DNA of 64,000 nucleotides from Crocinitomix sp. (GCA_013138735.1 WTCE01000033.1:1-64000), one strand, 5' to 3'; shown: positions 26,189 through 36,539, counted from the stretch's first letter. Notes: generated from the sequence alone by a model not told the origin. Translations and numbers: made by a program.

Positions 26189-29100
26189 TGGACTACAGGG
26201 ACAGCTCTCCCTTCCTCCGTATAATAAATTTCCCCCACCAAATTTTCAAAACCAACTTCCTTCAAAATCGCTAAATATTCTTGAACCTGTTCTTTATGTT
26301 TCGGCGTTTCTTGCCCTGTTTTAAAATCAACTACCAAAGTTTGATCGGCAGTCACAATAATTTTATCAGGAATCAATTTTCGGCCTTTGGAATTAATGAA
26401 TTCCTTTTCGTTTAACTGTTCCTTAGACTCAAAATAGGCAGCAAAATGCCTGTCGTTAAAAAGTTCTGTAATTATGGTTCGAATCTCATCACGTTCTTCG
26501 GCTGTTACTCTTCCTTTTCGGGTAGATTTTTGCAATGCTTTTTCCAATTCATTTAAGTGTTGAATTTCGGATAAAACATAATGAACTTTCGTTCCAAAAA
26601 GACGTTTTTCATCCAATTCATCAATATCCCAATTTTCCGCACTTTTAAAGCTTAAAATGGGTTTGTCCATTTTTTTTCCGTGGAATCTAACCGGGTAATT
26701 ATTGATCGTAGTTAGTGTTGTTTTCCGGTTCGGAACAAACTCGCCAAATTGAAATAAATCATCCGTGCGTGTGGCTAAAGTGCTTTCGCTAAAATAAGTG
26801 TCCAGCCATAATTTTATTGGAGATGAAGTTTTGACTGCTCCACTAATAAAGAGTGCAACTTCTGGTCTGGTAAAAGCAACATAGAGCAAATTTAAATGAT
26901 CCAATAAAAACTTACCATACTCAATTGTATAGGTCTCTGCCAATTCAGTTTCTAACAAAACTTTAGACATCTTCACAAAATAGGAGGGGAGTGAATTATC
27001 CGGGCTTTCCACCCAAGAAATTTCCCGATTAATATCCATTTTCCAATCAAAAAACGGACAAATAACAATAGGGAATTGCAATCCTTTTGATTTATGTATT
27101 GTCATTACTTGTGCCGCTTCTGCACCATCAGGACTCGTAATGGAAGTCTTTTTTCCTTTGTCGTTAAACCATTCAATAAAATCGCGCACATTTGAATTGT
27201 TGCGTTTTTCAAACAAGTGAACCTGCTCCAATAAAAACTGCAAAAATGGATTGGCAGCAATGTTTAAGTGGAAAATTCCAATAATCGATTCAACAAATTC
27301 AAATAAATTATGGAACCGTGCTGGCTGAATTAAGCGATAGCCATAAGGTTTAAAAATATCAACGATATCTGCATTTAGAATATCGTCTGCGTGTTTTTCA
27401 ATTGTCGTTCTGGCACCTTCTTTCAAAATCAACGTTGAAAAATGTTCCAAGGTTTTAATCTTGTAATTTTTCGCAGTTGGATTAATCATAGCCGCCATTA
27501 AATTTACCACGAACTTTACACTAATATCCTTCCCTATAAACAAACTATCTGGCGAAATAACTTTGATTCCGTTTTCCGTTAAATGCCTTGAAATATCTGC
27601 CCCCTTGTTATTATTTCTTACCAAGATGCAAATGTCCTTCAGCGAATAATTATTTGCCAAAGCTCTATTTATTGTGTCGAGCACATAATCCAATTGATCT
27701 TGTGCCGTTAAGTCCTTGCTAATTTTGCTTTCAACATATCCTTGAAAATCTTTGGTAGGTTCTTGAATAATATCATCATAAATTAACTGCAAATTTTCGG
27801 GTAAATCGCCTATTAATTGTGGGAAAAGATCATTATTAAATTGTACAATTTCTGGTGCAGAACGGAAATTCTTAGTCAAGGGATATTTCTCTCCCAAAGC
27901 TTTAAACAAAGGTTCTGCCTCGTTTAATGAAGCAATATTATCAGGATTTAGAATTTTATCTGGCAAACCCGTAAACTGTTCAACTTCCCCGTTTCGCCAA
28001 CGATAAATGGCTTGCTTTCCATCACCAACAATTAAGTTACTGTTGCCAGAAGCCAGTGAATTATGCACCAATGGAATCATATTAATCCATTGCAAATGTG
28101 AAGTGTCTTGAAACTCGTCTAATAGAAAGTGAGCGTATCTAACTCCTAAGCGTTCATATATAAACGGAACGGGTTCTTCCGTAATTATTTCTGCAATTTT
28201 TCTATAAAAATCAGAAATCAATAAAATGTTTTCTTCCGATTTTACTTGCTCAACCAATTTTATTAAATGATTTAATAAAGAAAGGTTGTTGAGGTTTTTA
28301 AGAATTTCTTTATTGATGAGGTAAGTCTTGAATTCGCCGTCAAGAATATTCTGTATTTGGTCAAAATACTGTTTTAGTAAAGGGCCAATCTCATCTGCCA
28401 CATGTTTATTAGGACTTTTATCATGTCCCCAGCGATCATCAGCAACAAAATCTGAAACTCGTTTACTTGGCTGTTTGGCATAATCTCCCTTCAGTTTTCC
28501 TTTAAAATAGGCTACAATAGAGGTTGATTTACCTTGGAAATCATCCTGATCAAGCCCTCTTGAACGAATAAGATCGACAGCTTCTTGCGCATTTCTAATC
28601 AATTTATCGGCAATGATTTTATTCTCTTTTTTTAAATCATCTTGAATCTTTAAAAAGTCACCTGGCGAGATCTTTTTTAATAAATCAATGGCTTTAATCG
28701 CCTCTTCTTTAAAAATCTCATTGCTAAAGTCATAAAGTTGCTGCGAGAAATCCCATTTCTTATCTTCCGATAAATTAGAATTAGCATAACGTAGCATCAA
28801 CCGCGTTAATTCCTCATCCCTCCCAATTTGATCAAAAAGCATGTCCGTGACATTTTTCCGCAATTTTTGCATGTCCAATTCCACGTCAAAATCAACCGAA
28901 ATATTTAAGTCTTTGGCAAAAGTACGAATCACTTTGTGCGTAAACTTATCAATTGTCATTACAGAAAAGGAACTGTAATTATGCAAAATCCGATTCAATA
29001 TTTTAGCCGAACGCGCTTCAACCAATTTGGGTGAAATACCCAAGTTTTTAGAGGTGTCCACTAAAAAACCCAATTCTTTCTCTGTTTTATCGTGCGTAGG

Positions 29101-29316
29101 TTTGGCTAATTGAATTAAGCCGTCCAATACACGTTCCTTCATTTCATTGGCCGCTTTATTTGTAAAAGTCATGGCTAAGATGGAACGAAACTTCATGGGG
29201 TTATCACTGTGCAAAACAATGCGCAAATACTCTTGCACAAGCGTATAGGTTTTGCCGCTGCCTGCCGAAGCATTAAATATTTTAAGTGGTTTTTTCAATT
29301 TAGATTCTTTAATCAA
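26185..29316 (-). CDS. UvrD/AddA-type helicase-nuclease
   Basis: 1043 residues. Walker A is FNASAGSGKTYTLVQEYL near residue 14, motif Ia is MTFTNKAANEMKERV, motif II is LLDEFQDTS near residue 401, and motif III is VGDGKQAIYRWR. Motif V/VI are AQVMTIHKSKGLQFPIVI and LNLLYVAFTRP. The C-terminus ends in a PD-(D/E)XK nuclease with PDKIIV and VVDFKTG. This is the AddA/RecB pattern for double-strand break processing. The start is TTG at 29316; no ATG in frame upstream. No AddB partner gene is adjacent. Confidence 0.9.
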   Translation of the reverse strand: MIKESKLKKPLKIFNASAGSGKTYTLVQEYLRIVLHSDNPMKFRSILAMTFTNKAANEMKERVLDGLIQLAKPTHDKTEKELGFLVDTSKNLGISPKLVEARSAKILNRILHNYSSFSVMTIDKFTHKVIRTFAKDLNISVDFDVELDMQKLRKNVTDMLFDQIGRDEELTRLMLRYANSNLSEDKKWDFSQQLYDFSNEIFKEEAIKAIDLLKKISPGDFLKIQDDLKKENKIIADKLIRNAQEAVDLIRSRGLDQDDFQGKSTSIVAYFKGKLKGDYAKQPSKRVSDFVADDRWGHDKSPNKHVADEIGPLLKQYFDQIQNILDGEFKTYLINKEILKNLNNLSLLNHLIKLVEQVKSEENILLISDFYRKIAEIITEEPVPFIYERLGVRYAHFLLDEFQDTSHLQWINMIPLVHNSLASGNSNLIVGDGKQAIYRWRNGEVEQFTGLPDKILNPDNIASLNEAEPLFKALGEKYPLTKNFRSAPEIVQFNNDLFPQLIGDLPENLQLIYDDIIQEPTKDFQGYVESKISKDLTAQDQLDYVLDTINRALANNYSLKDICILVRNNNKGADISRHLTENGIKVISPDSLFIGKDISVKFVVNLMAAMINPTAKNYKIKTLEHFSTLILKEGARTTIEKHADDILNADIVDIFKPYGYRLIQPARFHNLFEFVESIIGIFHLNIAANPFLQFLLEQVHLFEKRNNSNVRDFIEWFNDKGKKTSITSPDGAEAAQVMTIHKSKGLQFPIVICPFFDWKMDINREISWVESPDNSLPSYFVKMSKVLLETELAETYTIEYGKFLLDHLNLLYVAFTRPEVALFISGAVKTSSPIKLWLDTYFSESTLATRTDDLFQFGEFVPNRKTTLTTINNYPVRFHGKKMDKPILSFKSAENWDIDELDEKRLFGTKVHYVLSEIQHLNELEKALQKSTRKGRVTAEERDEIRTIITELFNDRHFAAYFESKEQLNEKEFINSKGRKLIPDKIIVTADQTLVVDFKTGQETPKHKEQVQEYLAILKEVGFENLVGEIYYTEEGRAVPVVH

Positions 29317-29406
29317 ATGGAGCTTATATATTATTCATCAATAAAATTACAAAATTTGAAAGCAAAGCGGCGAGAATTAATTCATTATTACTAACTTTCC
29401 TACAGA

Positions 29407-30219
29407 ATGAAAAACATACTTTTTTTTCTTGCCTTATTCACTACAATTTTTGGTTCGGCACAAGTGTATCCACAAATAGGATCACGTTCAGCAGCACTAG
29501 GCGGCACAGGACTTACGTTCAATGATGTTTATTCCGTTTATAATAATCCAGGCGCATTTGGTGCACTTGATAAAACGGCTATTGGTTTGAATTATGAAAA
29601 CCGTTTCTTATTGAAGGAACTTTCTTCGCAAGCTTTGGCCTTTGGTTATCATACAGAAAAAAGCGGAAACTTTGGCGTTCAATTTCAACAACACGGATTT
29701 TCACTCTATCGTGAAATGCAAGCTAGTCTTGTTTATGGCAGACAATTGTTTAGTAAATTCTATGGTGGTTTTGCCATTAATCTTCACCGCATTCAATTGG
29801 GTGATATCTACGGATCAAAAAATACAGCTTCGGCTACTTTAGGAATTTTTTACGCCGCAACTGATGCCTTAAATTTTGGTGTACGTGTTCAAAATCTTTC
29901 TAGAACGGTATTATCAGAGTTTGAAGACGAACGATTACCAACACGTTTTGCCATTGGTGCCACTTATATTTTTAGTGAAAAAGTATTGTGGAATATTGAA
30001 GCTGAAAAAACAATCATTCATCCTGTTAATGTTAAATCTGGTTTAGAAATTCATCCACATGAAATTTTGTACTTACGGCTAGGTGTTAATTCATATCCAT
30101 TTCAATCCGCATTTGGTTTTGGATTGGCTTTGGGCAATTTACAATTCGATATGTCAACCATGTGGCATAGTAACCTTGGCTTGAGCCCCTCTGCAGGTCT
30201 AAAATACCGATTCAATTAA
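29407..30219 (+). CDS. PorV/PorQ-like outer membrane barrel protein
   Basis: 270 residues with signal peptide (ILFFLALFTTIFGSAQ). It has the start IGSRSAALGGTGLTFNDVYSVYNNPGAFG, which is the FadL/PorV-PorQ opening of T9SS-associated barrels, followed by alternating beta strands and an aromatic C-terminal strand (SAGLKYRFN). PorV is a shuttle of T9SS cargo; PorQ is related. The short length fits PorQ-like forms. Since T9SS cargo occurs in this window the role is plausible but not proven. It runs into the next gene by TAATG. Confidence 0.7.
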   Translation: MKNILFFLALFTTIFGSAQVYPQIGSRSAALGGTGLTFNDVYSVYNNPGAFGALDKTAIGLNYENRFLLKELSSQALAFGYHTEKSGNFGVQFQQHGFSLYREMQASLVYGRQLFSKFYGGFAINLHRIQLGDIYGSKNTASATLGIFYAATDALNFGVRVQNLSRTVLSEFEDERLPTRFAIGATYIFSEKVLWNIEAEKTIIHPVNVKSGLEIHPHEILYLRLGVNSYPFQSAFGFGLALGNLQFDMSTMWHSNLGLSPSAGLKYRFN

Positions 30220-32288
30220 TGCGCTTATTGCTTTTGTTTATCGTGGTCTTATGGGCAGATTCTGTGTTGTCACAAGATCCTCAAAAGCAACAAATTATTG
30301 AGCAAAGAATTGAATTTATTGGTGAAAGCTTAGAGGATTCTGAGATTGACTTGACCACCTATTTTGATGATCTTTTTAATTTTTACGACAATCCGCTCAA
30401 CCTAAATAACGCTACCGAAGAGCAATTAATTCGTTTGCATTTACTATCAGATGTTCAGGTTATTTCTCTTTTAAATTATCGCAAATTATATGGCGATTTT
30501 ATAAGCATTTACGAGTTAGCAGCCATTGATGAATTGGATATGAATTCCATTGAAATGATTTTGCCTTTTGTAAGAGTGGAGAAGGTGGATAAGGATGATT
30601 TTAAATGGAAGAATGCTATTCGTTATTCAAGACATGAGATTTTAGTCCGTTATCAAAACACATTTGAAGAGAAAGATGGCTATATCATTAAGCCGGATAG
30701 TGTTTTGGCAGAATCTCCAAACAGTCAATATTTAGGAAGTTCAGATAAATTATATTTACGTTATAGAAACCGCTATAAAGATCGGTTAAGTTGGGGGTTT
30801 ACTGCGGAAAAAGATGCGGGTGAGCAATTTTTTAAGGGCACACAAAAACAAGGATTTGATTTTTACTCAGGGCATTTATTTGTTCGAAAAATATGGAAGT
30901 TGAATGCTGTGGCTTTAGGAGATTATCAAGTCAATTTTGGACAAGGCTTAACCATGTGGTCTGGATTTGGAATAGGCAAATCAGCAGACGTGATGAATGG
31001 AAAACGATTTGCTACCGGACTGCGACCGTATACTTCTGTAAACGAGTCTCGTTATTTACGAGGTGGTGCTGCCAATTTTCAAAATGAAAAAATAGACCTC
31101 ACTATATTTGGATCTCGAAAGAAATTAGACGCGAACATCAACCAAGAAGATACCTTAAATGGATTTGACAATAGCTTTAGCTCTTTTCAAATTTCAGGTT
31201 TTCACCGGACGCCTAGTGAATTAGAGAAAAAGAACACCTTGCGTGAAAGTATTGTAGGAGGTGAATTTGCATTGAAGGGAGATAGTTATCGGATTGGTAT
31301 TTCATCTGTTTATACTAGTTATGACCAACCTTTAATTATTGATACATCAGGGTATAAAAAGTTTAAATTTTTTGGAGATCAATTGTTGACAACTGGTTTG
31401 AACTATCGTTTTTATGTGCGAAAATTGACCGTTTTTGGAGAAACCGCTATCAGTGATAATTTAAGAATGGGAACCGTTAATGGTTTGTCTTGGCATGTTG
31501 ATCCAAGGTTAGATTTATTGCTCATTTATCGCAATTACGACAAAGCATTTCAATCCCTTTACTCTACGGGTTTTGGAGAATCTTCAGACAATACGGGGGA
31601 ACGCGGTTTATACATTGGAGCACAAGCACGCATCAGTAAAAAAGTGAGCATCAATGCCTATTATGATCAGTTTAAATTCACCTATAATAAATGGTTGACC
31701 AATGATTTGAGTCATGGAAGAGAATATTTTGGGCAAATCAATTATAAAGCATCACGTAATACTAATTTTTATGTTAGGATGCGGAACAAAGTAACACAAC
31801 GCAATACCAAAGATGACGTTGAAGGAATTAAAGGACAAGAATATATTCGTAAAAACACCATTCGAGTAAATTATGATCAGCGCATTAATTGGCAATGGTC
31901 ATTAAAAACGCGATTTGAATGGGTGAACCATTTTTATGGAGATCAAAAAAGTAAAGGCATCATGTTTTTTCAAGATATAAAGTTTCGTTTCCGTAAATTT
32001 CCATTAACCGTTTATGGAAGGTATGCCATTTTTGACACCGACAATTATGATTCAAGAATTTATGCCTACGAAAATGATTTGCTGGGCTTATTCAGCATTC
32101 CATCCTATTATAACAAAGGAATTCGTACCTATTTAATGTTGAAATATGACCTTGGAAGAAAGATTGATCTTTGGTTCCGTTGGGATGTGTTTTCATATGC
32201 CAATCAGGAGAGTATTTCTTCTGGCCTTGAAGAAATTCAAGGAAACGAAAAAACAACAATTAAACTGCAATTGAAGATTAAGCTTTAG
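30219..32288 (+). CDS. helix-hairpin-helix secreted protein with barrel-like C-terminal domain
   Basis: 689 residues. Signal peptide (LLLLFIVVLWADSVLSQ). Residues about 60-115 form a ComEA-type HhH region (NPLNLNNATEEQLIRLHLLSDVQVISLLNYRKLYG, then ISIYELAAIDEL). The remaining 550 residues have alternating, aromatic-rich strands (YRIGISSVYTSY, INYKASRNTNFYVRMRNK) and look like an outer-membrane barrel. It starts overlapping the PorV-like stop and ends directly before the kinase ATG, so the three form an operon. The HhH part could bind DNA or protein at the surface; role unknown. Confidence 0.7.
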   Translation: MRLLLLFIVVLWADSVLSQDPQKQQIIEQRIEFIGESLEDSEIDLTTYFDDLFNFYDNPLNLNNATEEQLIRLHLLSDVQVISLLNYRKLYGDFISIYELAAIDELDMNSIEMILPFVRVEKVDKDDFKWKNAIRYSRHEILVRYQNTFEEKDGYIIKPDSVLAESPNSQYLGSSDKLYLRYRNRYKDRLSWGFTAEKDAGEQFFKGTQKQGFDFYSGHLFVRKIWKLNAVALGDYQVNFGQGLTMWSGFGIGKSADVMNGKRFATGLRPYTSVNESRYLRGGAANFQNEKIDLTIFGSRKKLDANINQEDTLNGFDNSFSSFQISGFHRTPSELEKKNTLRESIVGGEFALKGDSYRIGISSVYTSYDQPLIIDTSGYKKFKFFGDQLLTTGLNYRFYVRKLTVFGETAISDNLRMGTVNGLSWHVDPRLDLLLIYRNYDKAFQSLYSTGFGESSDNTGERGLYIGAQARISKKVSINAYYDQFKFTYNKWLTNDLSHGREYFGQINYKASRNTNFYVRMRNKVTQRNTKDDVEGIKGQEYIRKNTIRVNYDQRINWQWSLKTRFEWVNHFYGDQKSKGIMFFQDIKFRFRKFPLTVYGRYAIFDTDNYDSRIYAYENDLLGLFSIPSYYNKGIRTYLMLKYDLGRKIDLWFRWDVFSYANQESISSGLEEIQGNEKTTIKLQLKIKL

Positions 32289-33494
32289 ATGAATTTTTTT
32301 ACGCCTCCTACATCCGAATATACTACCTATTATAAGCAAGGTGCCTTTGATTTAAGTTGGCGTTATAATATGTTTATGATGTTAGCATACACCGTCTTAA
32401 TAATTGCTGGTGCTGTAGTTGGGCTAAACGCTTTTTTTCTGGGAATCTTATGCTGGGGAACGCCATTTGCTTCACTTATTGTTATGAAGCGTTTGCGCAA
32501 ATACGAGGCAGTTGCTTATGCTCAAGTAGTAGTGGGTGCAACAGTTACGGGTATTGTACTGAATTTGAATTTTGTTCCCATTCATGTTGCGGAAGTAATC
32601 TTTATGATGATTGCGTGTTTTTACGCTTTTATTACGTTAGGACGTAAGGCTGGCATAATAGCTTTATGCGCACAACTTATTTGGTTTGCGATTTACCTCT
32701 TTAGAGATTTAGAGCCCGTGGTAAATTTCCCAATGGGTGATAAAATAGCCTTGTTTTTGGTACTTATTGTTGCCATAGCCTTATTTGGTTTTTTAATCAT
32801 AGAGTTCTTAAAATTAAGACGTAACGCGGAAAATAAATATGTATTGATTAATCAAGATTTAACGGAGGTTAATCATTTGGTAAATATGCAGTATCAAGAG
32901 AAAACTGTAATGCTCAAAGAGATTCATCACCGGGTTAAAAATAACCTTCAAGTGATTTCTAGCTTGCTGCGTTTACAATCATACGAAATTGAGGAAGAAG
33001 CTTCTCGGATGCATTTTCAAGATGCAATTTATCGCGTTTCGGCAATGGCGTTGATACATCAAAAAATGTATCAAAATGAAAATTTGTCGCAAATTAATCT
33101 TGAAAATTATATTGAGTCTTTATCGCAAGATTTAGTGCGGACACATGCCAATCATATTGATGTTAAATTGGAAGTGTTTTCAGATATCCAAGAACTAGGA
33201 AATGATACGTTAGTGCCTCTAGCATTGATCTTAAATGAATTAATAACCAATTCTTTAAAACATGCTTTTGCAGATCGGACAGAAGGATTCATTCATATTG
33301 AAATTAGAAGAGTTGATGACACTGACTTTTTTGATTTTACCTATAGAGATGGAGGAGAGTGGAAGTCGACTCCAAAAGGAAATTCATTTGGATTAGAATT
33401 AATTGCCACATTAACCGAACAGCTAGACGGTCATGTTGATCGTAGCTATGATGCGGGGACCAAGTACCAGTTTAAGTTGCGCGATTTGAAGTAG
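32289..33494 (+). CDS. membrane histidine kinase, HisKA_2 type
   Basis: 401 residues. Five or six transmembrane helices span residues 28-172. A short coiled linker follows, then HisKA_2 with [20 protein letters not shown] (His at 213/214) and a HATPase domain with N box [13 protein letters not shown] and G boxes RDGGE and NSFGLELI. This family belongs to histidine kinases that usually act on response regulators located elsewhere; none is next to it. It begins at the base after the HhH gene's stop. Confidence 0.9.
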   Translation: MNFFTPPTSEYTTYYKQGAFDLSWRYNMFMMLAYTVLIIAGAVVGLNAFFLGILCWGTPFASLIVMKRLRKYEAVAYAQVVVGATVTGIVLNLNFVPIHVAEVIFMMIACFYAFITLGRKAGIIALCAQLIWFAIYLFRDLEPVVNFPMGDKIALFLVLIVAIALFGFLIIEFLKLRRNAENKYVLINQDLTEVNHLVNMQYQEKTVMLKEIHHRVKNNLQVISSLLRLQSYEIEEEASRMHFQDAIYRVSAMALIHQKMYQNENLSQINLENYIESLSQDLVRTHANHIDVKLEVFSDIQELGNDTLVPLALILNELITNSLKHAFADRTEGFIHIEIRRVDDTDFFDFTYRDGGEWKSTPKGNSFGLELIATLTEQLDGHVDRSYDAGTKYQFKLRDLK

Positions 33495-33506
33495 GTTGGG
33501 ATTTGT

Positions 33507-33522
33507 TTGAAATGCGTTTCAA
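33507..33522. terminator. perfect 6-bp hairpin after the kinase
   Basis: TTGAAA-TGCG-TTTCAA forms a hairpin 13 bases past the kinase stop, in the gap between convergent genes. No T-run follows it, so as a terminator it is weak. Confidence 0.35.
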
Positions 33523-33553
33523 TGAATCTACACGCATTGCTTGCAAGTCGTTT

Positions 33554-34252
33554 TTATTTATAATAATAATACCAATTACTTTCATAATTATTGTCAAAAT
33601 TCTCTTTGCTATCTAAATGAACGCGGAAAGCGGCCTTTTTGAAATACCCAAATTCATCATGTTTTTTTAGTAATTCAAAATACTGTTCAGACCATTTTTT
33701 GTGTATTTCAGAATCCTCATATTTCTTTAATTGTTCGTTTGTGTGCAAGAAATATGTTACGCCATAAAATGCTCTGGAGATCTTCCATAATTCGGGATTA
33801 TTCAAGGCCTTTTGTAGTTTTTCTATTTCCTTTTTTGGGATACTATTATTTGCTTCAGTTTTCGCAATGGATTCAAATTCAGTAAAATATATATGCAGGT
33901 TGTCATTTCTGTATCTCAGTCCAAAAAGTTTTTTAAAGTGACTAGGTTTATACGCTGTTTTAATAGTTGACGTGATTTCTCTGAACTTTTCTGCAATCTC
34001 TTTTTGTTTGTTTTTGTCAAAATTCCCCATTCTCTCCATAAACTTGCCTTTATCCCTTGCAAATTCAAGACAGATTTGAAGCCTTGGACGAGATTTGCTT
34101 TTGTCCATATAATCGAAGAGAATATTATAAGTTTTGACGGCATATTTTTGGTCAATCCAATGGGCAAGTAGCTCAAATTCTTCTTTTATTTTTGAGACAT
34201 TTTCTTTTATTTTCTTTGTTGATTTATAATCTTTGTCAGAAGGCATAAGCAT
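33554..34252 (-). CDS. hypothetical cytosolic protein
   Basis: 232 residues, very rich in Lys, Glu, Tyr and Phe, predominantly helical, ending in NYESNWYYYYK. There is no signal peptide, membrane segment or recognised motif. It begins MLMPSDKDYKS; the second Met (MPSDKD) is an alternative. The surrounding sequence is AT-rich and it is one of several unknown minus-strand genes here. Confidence 0.45.
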   Translation of the reverse strand: MLMPSDKDYKSTKKIKENVSKIKEEFELLAHWIDQKYAVKTYNILFDYMDKSKSRPRLQICLEFARDKGKFMERMGNFDKNKQKEIAEKFREITSTIKTAYKPSHFKKLFGLRYRNDNLHIYFTEFESIAKTEANNSIPKKEIEKLQKALNNPELWKISRAFYGVTYFLHTNEQLKKYEDSEIHKKWSEQYFELLKKHDEFGYFKKAAFRVHLDSKENFDNNYESNWYYYYK

Positions 34253-34339
34253 ATTTCGTTGCGTGGTGTTTTTTCAATTGGCATACCACTGTGTAATAAA
34301 TTTAGCGATTTACCTTGGTTGCTGAAAGTTTTGCTGAAA

Positions 34340-35014
34340 CTAAATTTTATTCGAATGTTGACAGTTTTTTTTCTTCTTATATCGAGAGTATATAAAAATA
34401 AATATGATAATTGCTCCAAGACATAATAATACGAATTTTAAGATTCTTACTTCCGGTTCGCATGACTGTGTTTGCGGATTAAGCGCTAGATTATCTTCAG
34501 GCAAAACACTCTCATTAGCACATTGATTAAGTGTATATAGGATATCATCTTCAAAATCATCTACGTATGTTACTGAAGTATGACTTTCCCAGAATGATAA
34601 ATATTCTCTTTCTACAGTTCTTTCGTTATTGATTTCTACATCAAACTCTCCACAAACACCTAATCCAGGGTATTCTCCAATTTTTTCGTAATGATATAGT
34701 ATAAAATAATCTTTTCCAATTATGAATTGTTCAACATACTTTAGGCAACTCATTCCTCCATCACCTCGAAATCTTATTTCTGATGATTCAATTTTACCTT
34801 TATATACAGCAATTGCTTCAGCAACTAAAGTTAAAGGGGTCGCATCTTCAGCAAAAGGATGTTCATAGTAATCTTCATACCCCAATATTTTTATTTTGGC
34901 TACTACATCAGCGCTTGGACATAATTCAAGGAATGAGCCACCCCATCCACATGAACAAGCATCAGCATGTCCTGCATATAAAAATGTTAGAATTATTAGA
35001 ATTATTTTTTTCAA
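34340..35014 (-). CDS. secreted TIMP/NTR-like protein with C-terminal membrane anchor
   Basis: 224 residues. Signal peptide (MKKIILIILTFLYAGHADA), then the mature start CSCGWGGSFLELCPSADVVAKIKILG. This matches the beginning of netrin-like/TIMP domains, where the N-terminal C-x-C and a xADVV core are conserved; cleavage directly before the first Cys would be by signal peptidase I. Residues about 20-140 hold further cysteines (MSCLKYVEQ, GVCGEF). A transmembrane helix (ILKFVLLCLGAIIIFIFIY) lies near the C-terminus, with a basic tail. Not a lipobox. Role unknown; TIMP-like inhibition of metalloproteases is only an analogy. Confidence 0.6.
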   Translation of the reverse strand: MKKIILIILTFLYAGHADACSCGWGGSFLELCPSADVVAKIKILGYEDYYEHPFAEDATPLTLVAEAIAVYKGKIESSEIRFRGDGGMSCLKYVEQFIIGKDYFILYHYEKIGEYPGLGVCGEFDVEINNERTVEREYLSFWESHTSVTYVDDFEDDILYTLNQCANESVLPEDNLALNPQTQSCEPEVRILKFVLLCLGAIIIFIFIYSRYKKKKNCQHSNKI

Positions 35015-35027
35015 ATTGTTTTGAATG

Positions 35028-35267
35028 TTAATTGTTAGCCTTTAAATACTCAAGATGTTTTTTAGGGTCAAAATTGTGCGCAATACCGCTATAAATTCCT
35101 TCCTGAATGGTATTTTTCAACGCAATTGCCTTAATTTCTTCATTTTCAAGAAGTCTTAATGCAGCTCGTATCACTTCGCTAACATTCTTATAACGACCTT
35201 CATTGATTTGCTCGCGAACAAATTCATCAAAATAATTTCCTAGGGAAAAGGATGTGTTTTTACGCAT
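35028..35267 (-). CDS. parD: ParD/CopG-type antitoxin, no toxin partner
   Basis: 79 residues. It has the ribbon-helix-helix antitoxin pattern: KNTSFSLGNYFDEFVREQINEGRYKNVSEVIRAALRLLENEE, where the YxNxSEVIRxALRLLE segment is typical of ParD. A ParD normally overlaps or precedes a ParE toxin. The next gene on this strand, 13 bp on, is the TIMP-like protein, and no ParE motif is seen. It is therefore an orphan or remnant of a lost pair. Confidence 0.85.
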   Translation of the reverse strand: MRKNTSFSLGNYFDEFVREQINEGRYKNVSEVIRAALRLLENEEIKAIALKNTIQEGIYSGIAHNFDPKKHLEYLKANN

Positions 35268-35323
35268 ATTCGGTAATATTTATATGAAGTTGCGAAAAAA
35301 TTGGTAATAATTGCAAATTACAT

Positions 35324-36394
35324 CTAACTTAAAATAAAACAAAGCCCAGCATCAATTTGTTCAGCAGTTACTTCTTGATTATGCACCGCTTTACCAATCT
35401 CTGTAAGTAGTGTAAATGAAATTACGCCGCCCACATTCTTCTTATCGTTCAATAAAAGCGGTTTAATTTCTTCAAGATCGTTTTCAGTAAGATTTAGCTT
35501 CGTATATCTTTTACGGATCGTTTTATTAATCTCATCAAACATTGTTTGAATGATCAAACCTTTTTGAAGTGAAATAAAACTTTCAGCTAACATTCCCCAA
35601 GCCACTGCAAAACCATGTGGAATTGCAGCATCTTTCGATAAACAAAATCCTTCTATTGCGTGACCTATGGTATGTCCAAAATTCAAATTTTTCCGTAAGC
35701 CCTTTTCCAAATGATCTTCTGTAACAATTTGGCGTTTAATTTCAACCGAACGATAAATTGTTTTGATTAATCCAGCAGGAATAAGTTTGGGGTTAATAGC
35801 TTGCAAGTCGTTCCAATATTCCGCATCAGCAATTAAACCATGCTTTAACATTTCTGCAAAGCCCGAATCCAATTCAACGTCAGGTAATGTTGTTAAATAA
35901 CGCGAATCAATAAAGACAAAATCAGGGTCAGCAAAAACACCAATTTGGTTTTTAAAAGGTCCCAAATCAATACCTGTTTTGCCACCAACCGAAGCGTCCA
36001 CTTGCGAAAGTAAGGTTGTTGGGATATTGATGAAAGAAAGGCCTCGTTTAAATGTAGCCGCAATAAATCCGCCCATGTCCGTAATAACGCCACCACCAAA
36101 ATTGATGATCAAATCACCACGGCCAATTTCATATTCACTCAAAGCCTCCCAAACGTGTTGGCAAATGTCTAAGACTTTATTCTCCTCACCTGGCGGAAGC
36201 TGAATAATTTCGGCTTCGCTAACGGCTGGAAAAGACGTGATAAAATCTTCCATCCACAAATCAAAAACATTCGAATCTGTAATGATGATTTTTTTGGATT
36301 GCGCATAACGCGGTGAGGCCAGTAGGTCGTTAAATCCACTGTCTTTTAAATTTCCAAATCGAATTTCACATTGATTATAAGTGAGCGTATCCAT
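35324..36394 (-). CDS. aroB: 3-dehydroquinate synthase
   Basis: 356 residues, normal for AroB. The NAD site and metal-binding motifs are present: GGGVITDMGGFIAATFKRG near residue 99, PTTLLSQVDASVGGKTGIDL near 126, and metal ligands in SGFAEMLKHG, NFGHTIGHAIEG and IPHGFAVAWGM. It converts DAHP to 3-dehydroquinate, the second step of the shikimate pathway. It is alone, without other aro genes, which is common in Bacteroidota. A TACTTTTG-like box lies upstream on its strand (36405-36412). Confidence 0.97.
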   Translation of the reverse strand: MDTLTYNQCEIRFGNLKDSGFNDLLASPRYAQSKKIIITDSNVFDLWMEDFITSFPAVSEAEIIQLPPGEENKVLDICQHVWEALSEYEIGRGDLIINFGGGVITDMGGFIAATFKRGLSFINIPTTLLSQVDASVGGKTGIDLGPFKNQIGVFADPDFVFIDSRYLTTLPDVELDSGFAEMLKHGLIADAEYWNDLQAINPKLIPAGLIKTIYRSVEIKRQIVTEDHLEKGLRKNLNFGHTIGHAIEGFCLSKDAAIPHGFAVAWGMLAESFISLQKGLIIQTMFDEINKTIRKRYTKLNLTENDLEEIKPLLLNDKKNVGGVISFTLLTEIGKAVHNQEVTAEQIDAGLCFILS

Positions 36395-36539
36395 AATATA
36401 TCCGCAAAAGTAATGAATTACCCGTCAATTGTGCTCCGCTATAAATATTTGTATCGACTACTTTTTATTTAATCATCAGACTTGAAAATGACTTAAATAA
36501 GTTGCTTAAGAATTATTATTTTAGCGTAAAACTAATTCT

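Noticed and set aside
26185-29316. An adjacent AddB partner for the AddA-like helicase
   Set aside because: The neighbouring genes are a MORN protein and a PorV-like barrel; no AddB-type sequence is present in the window.
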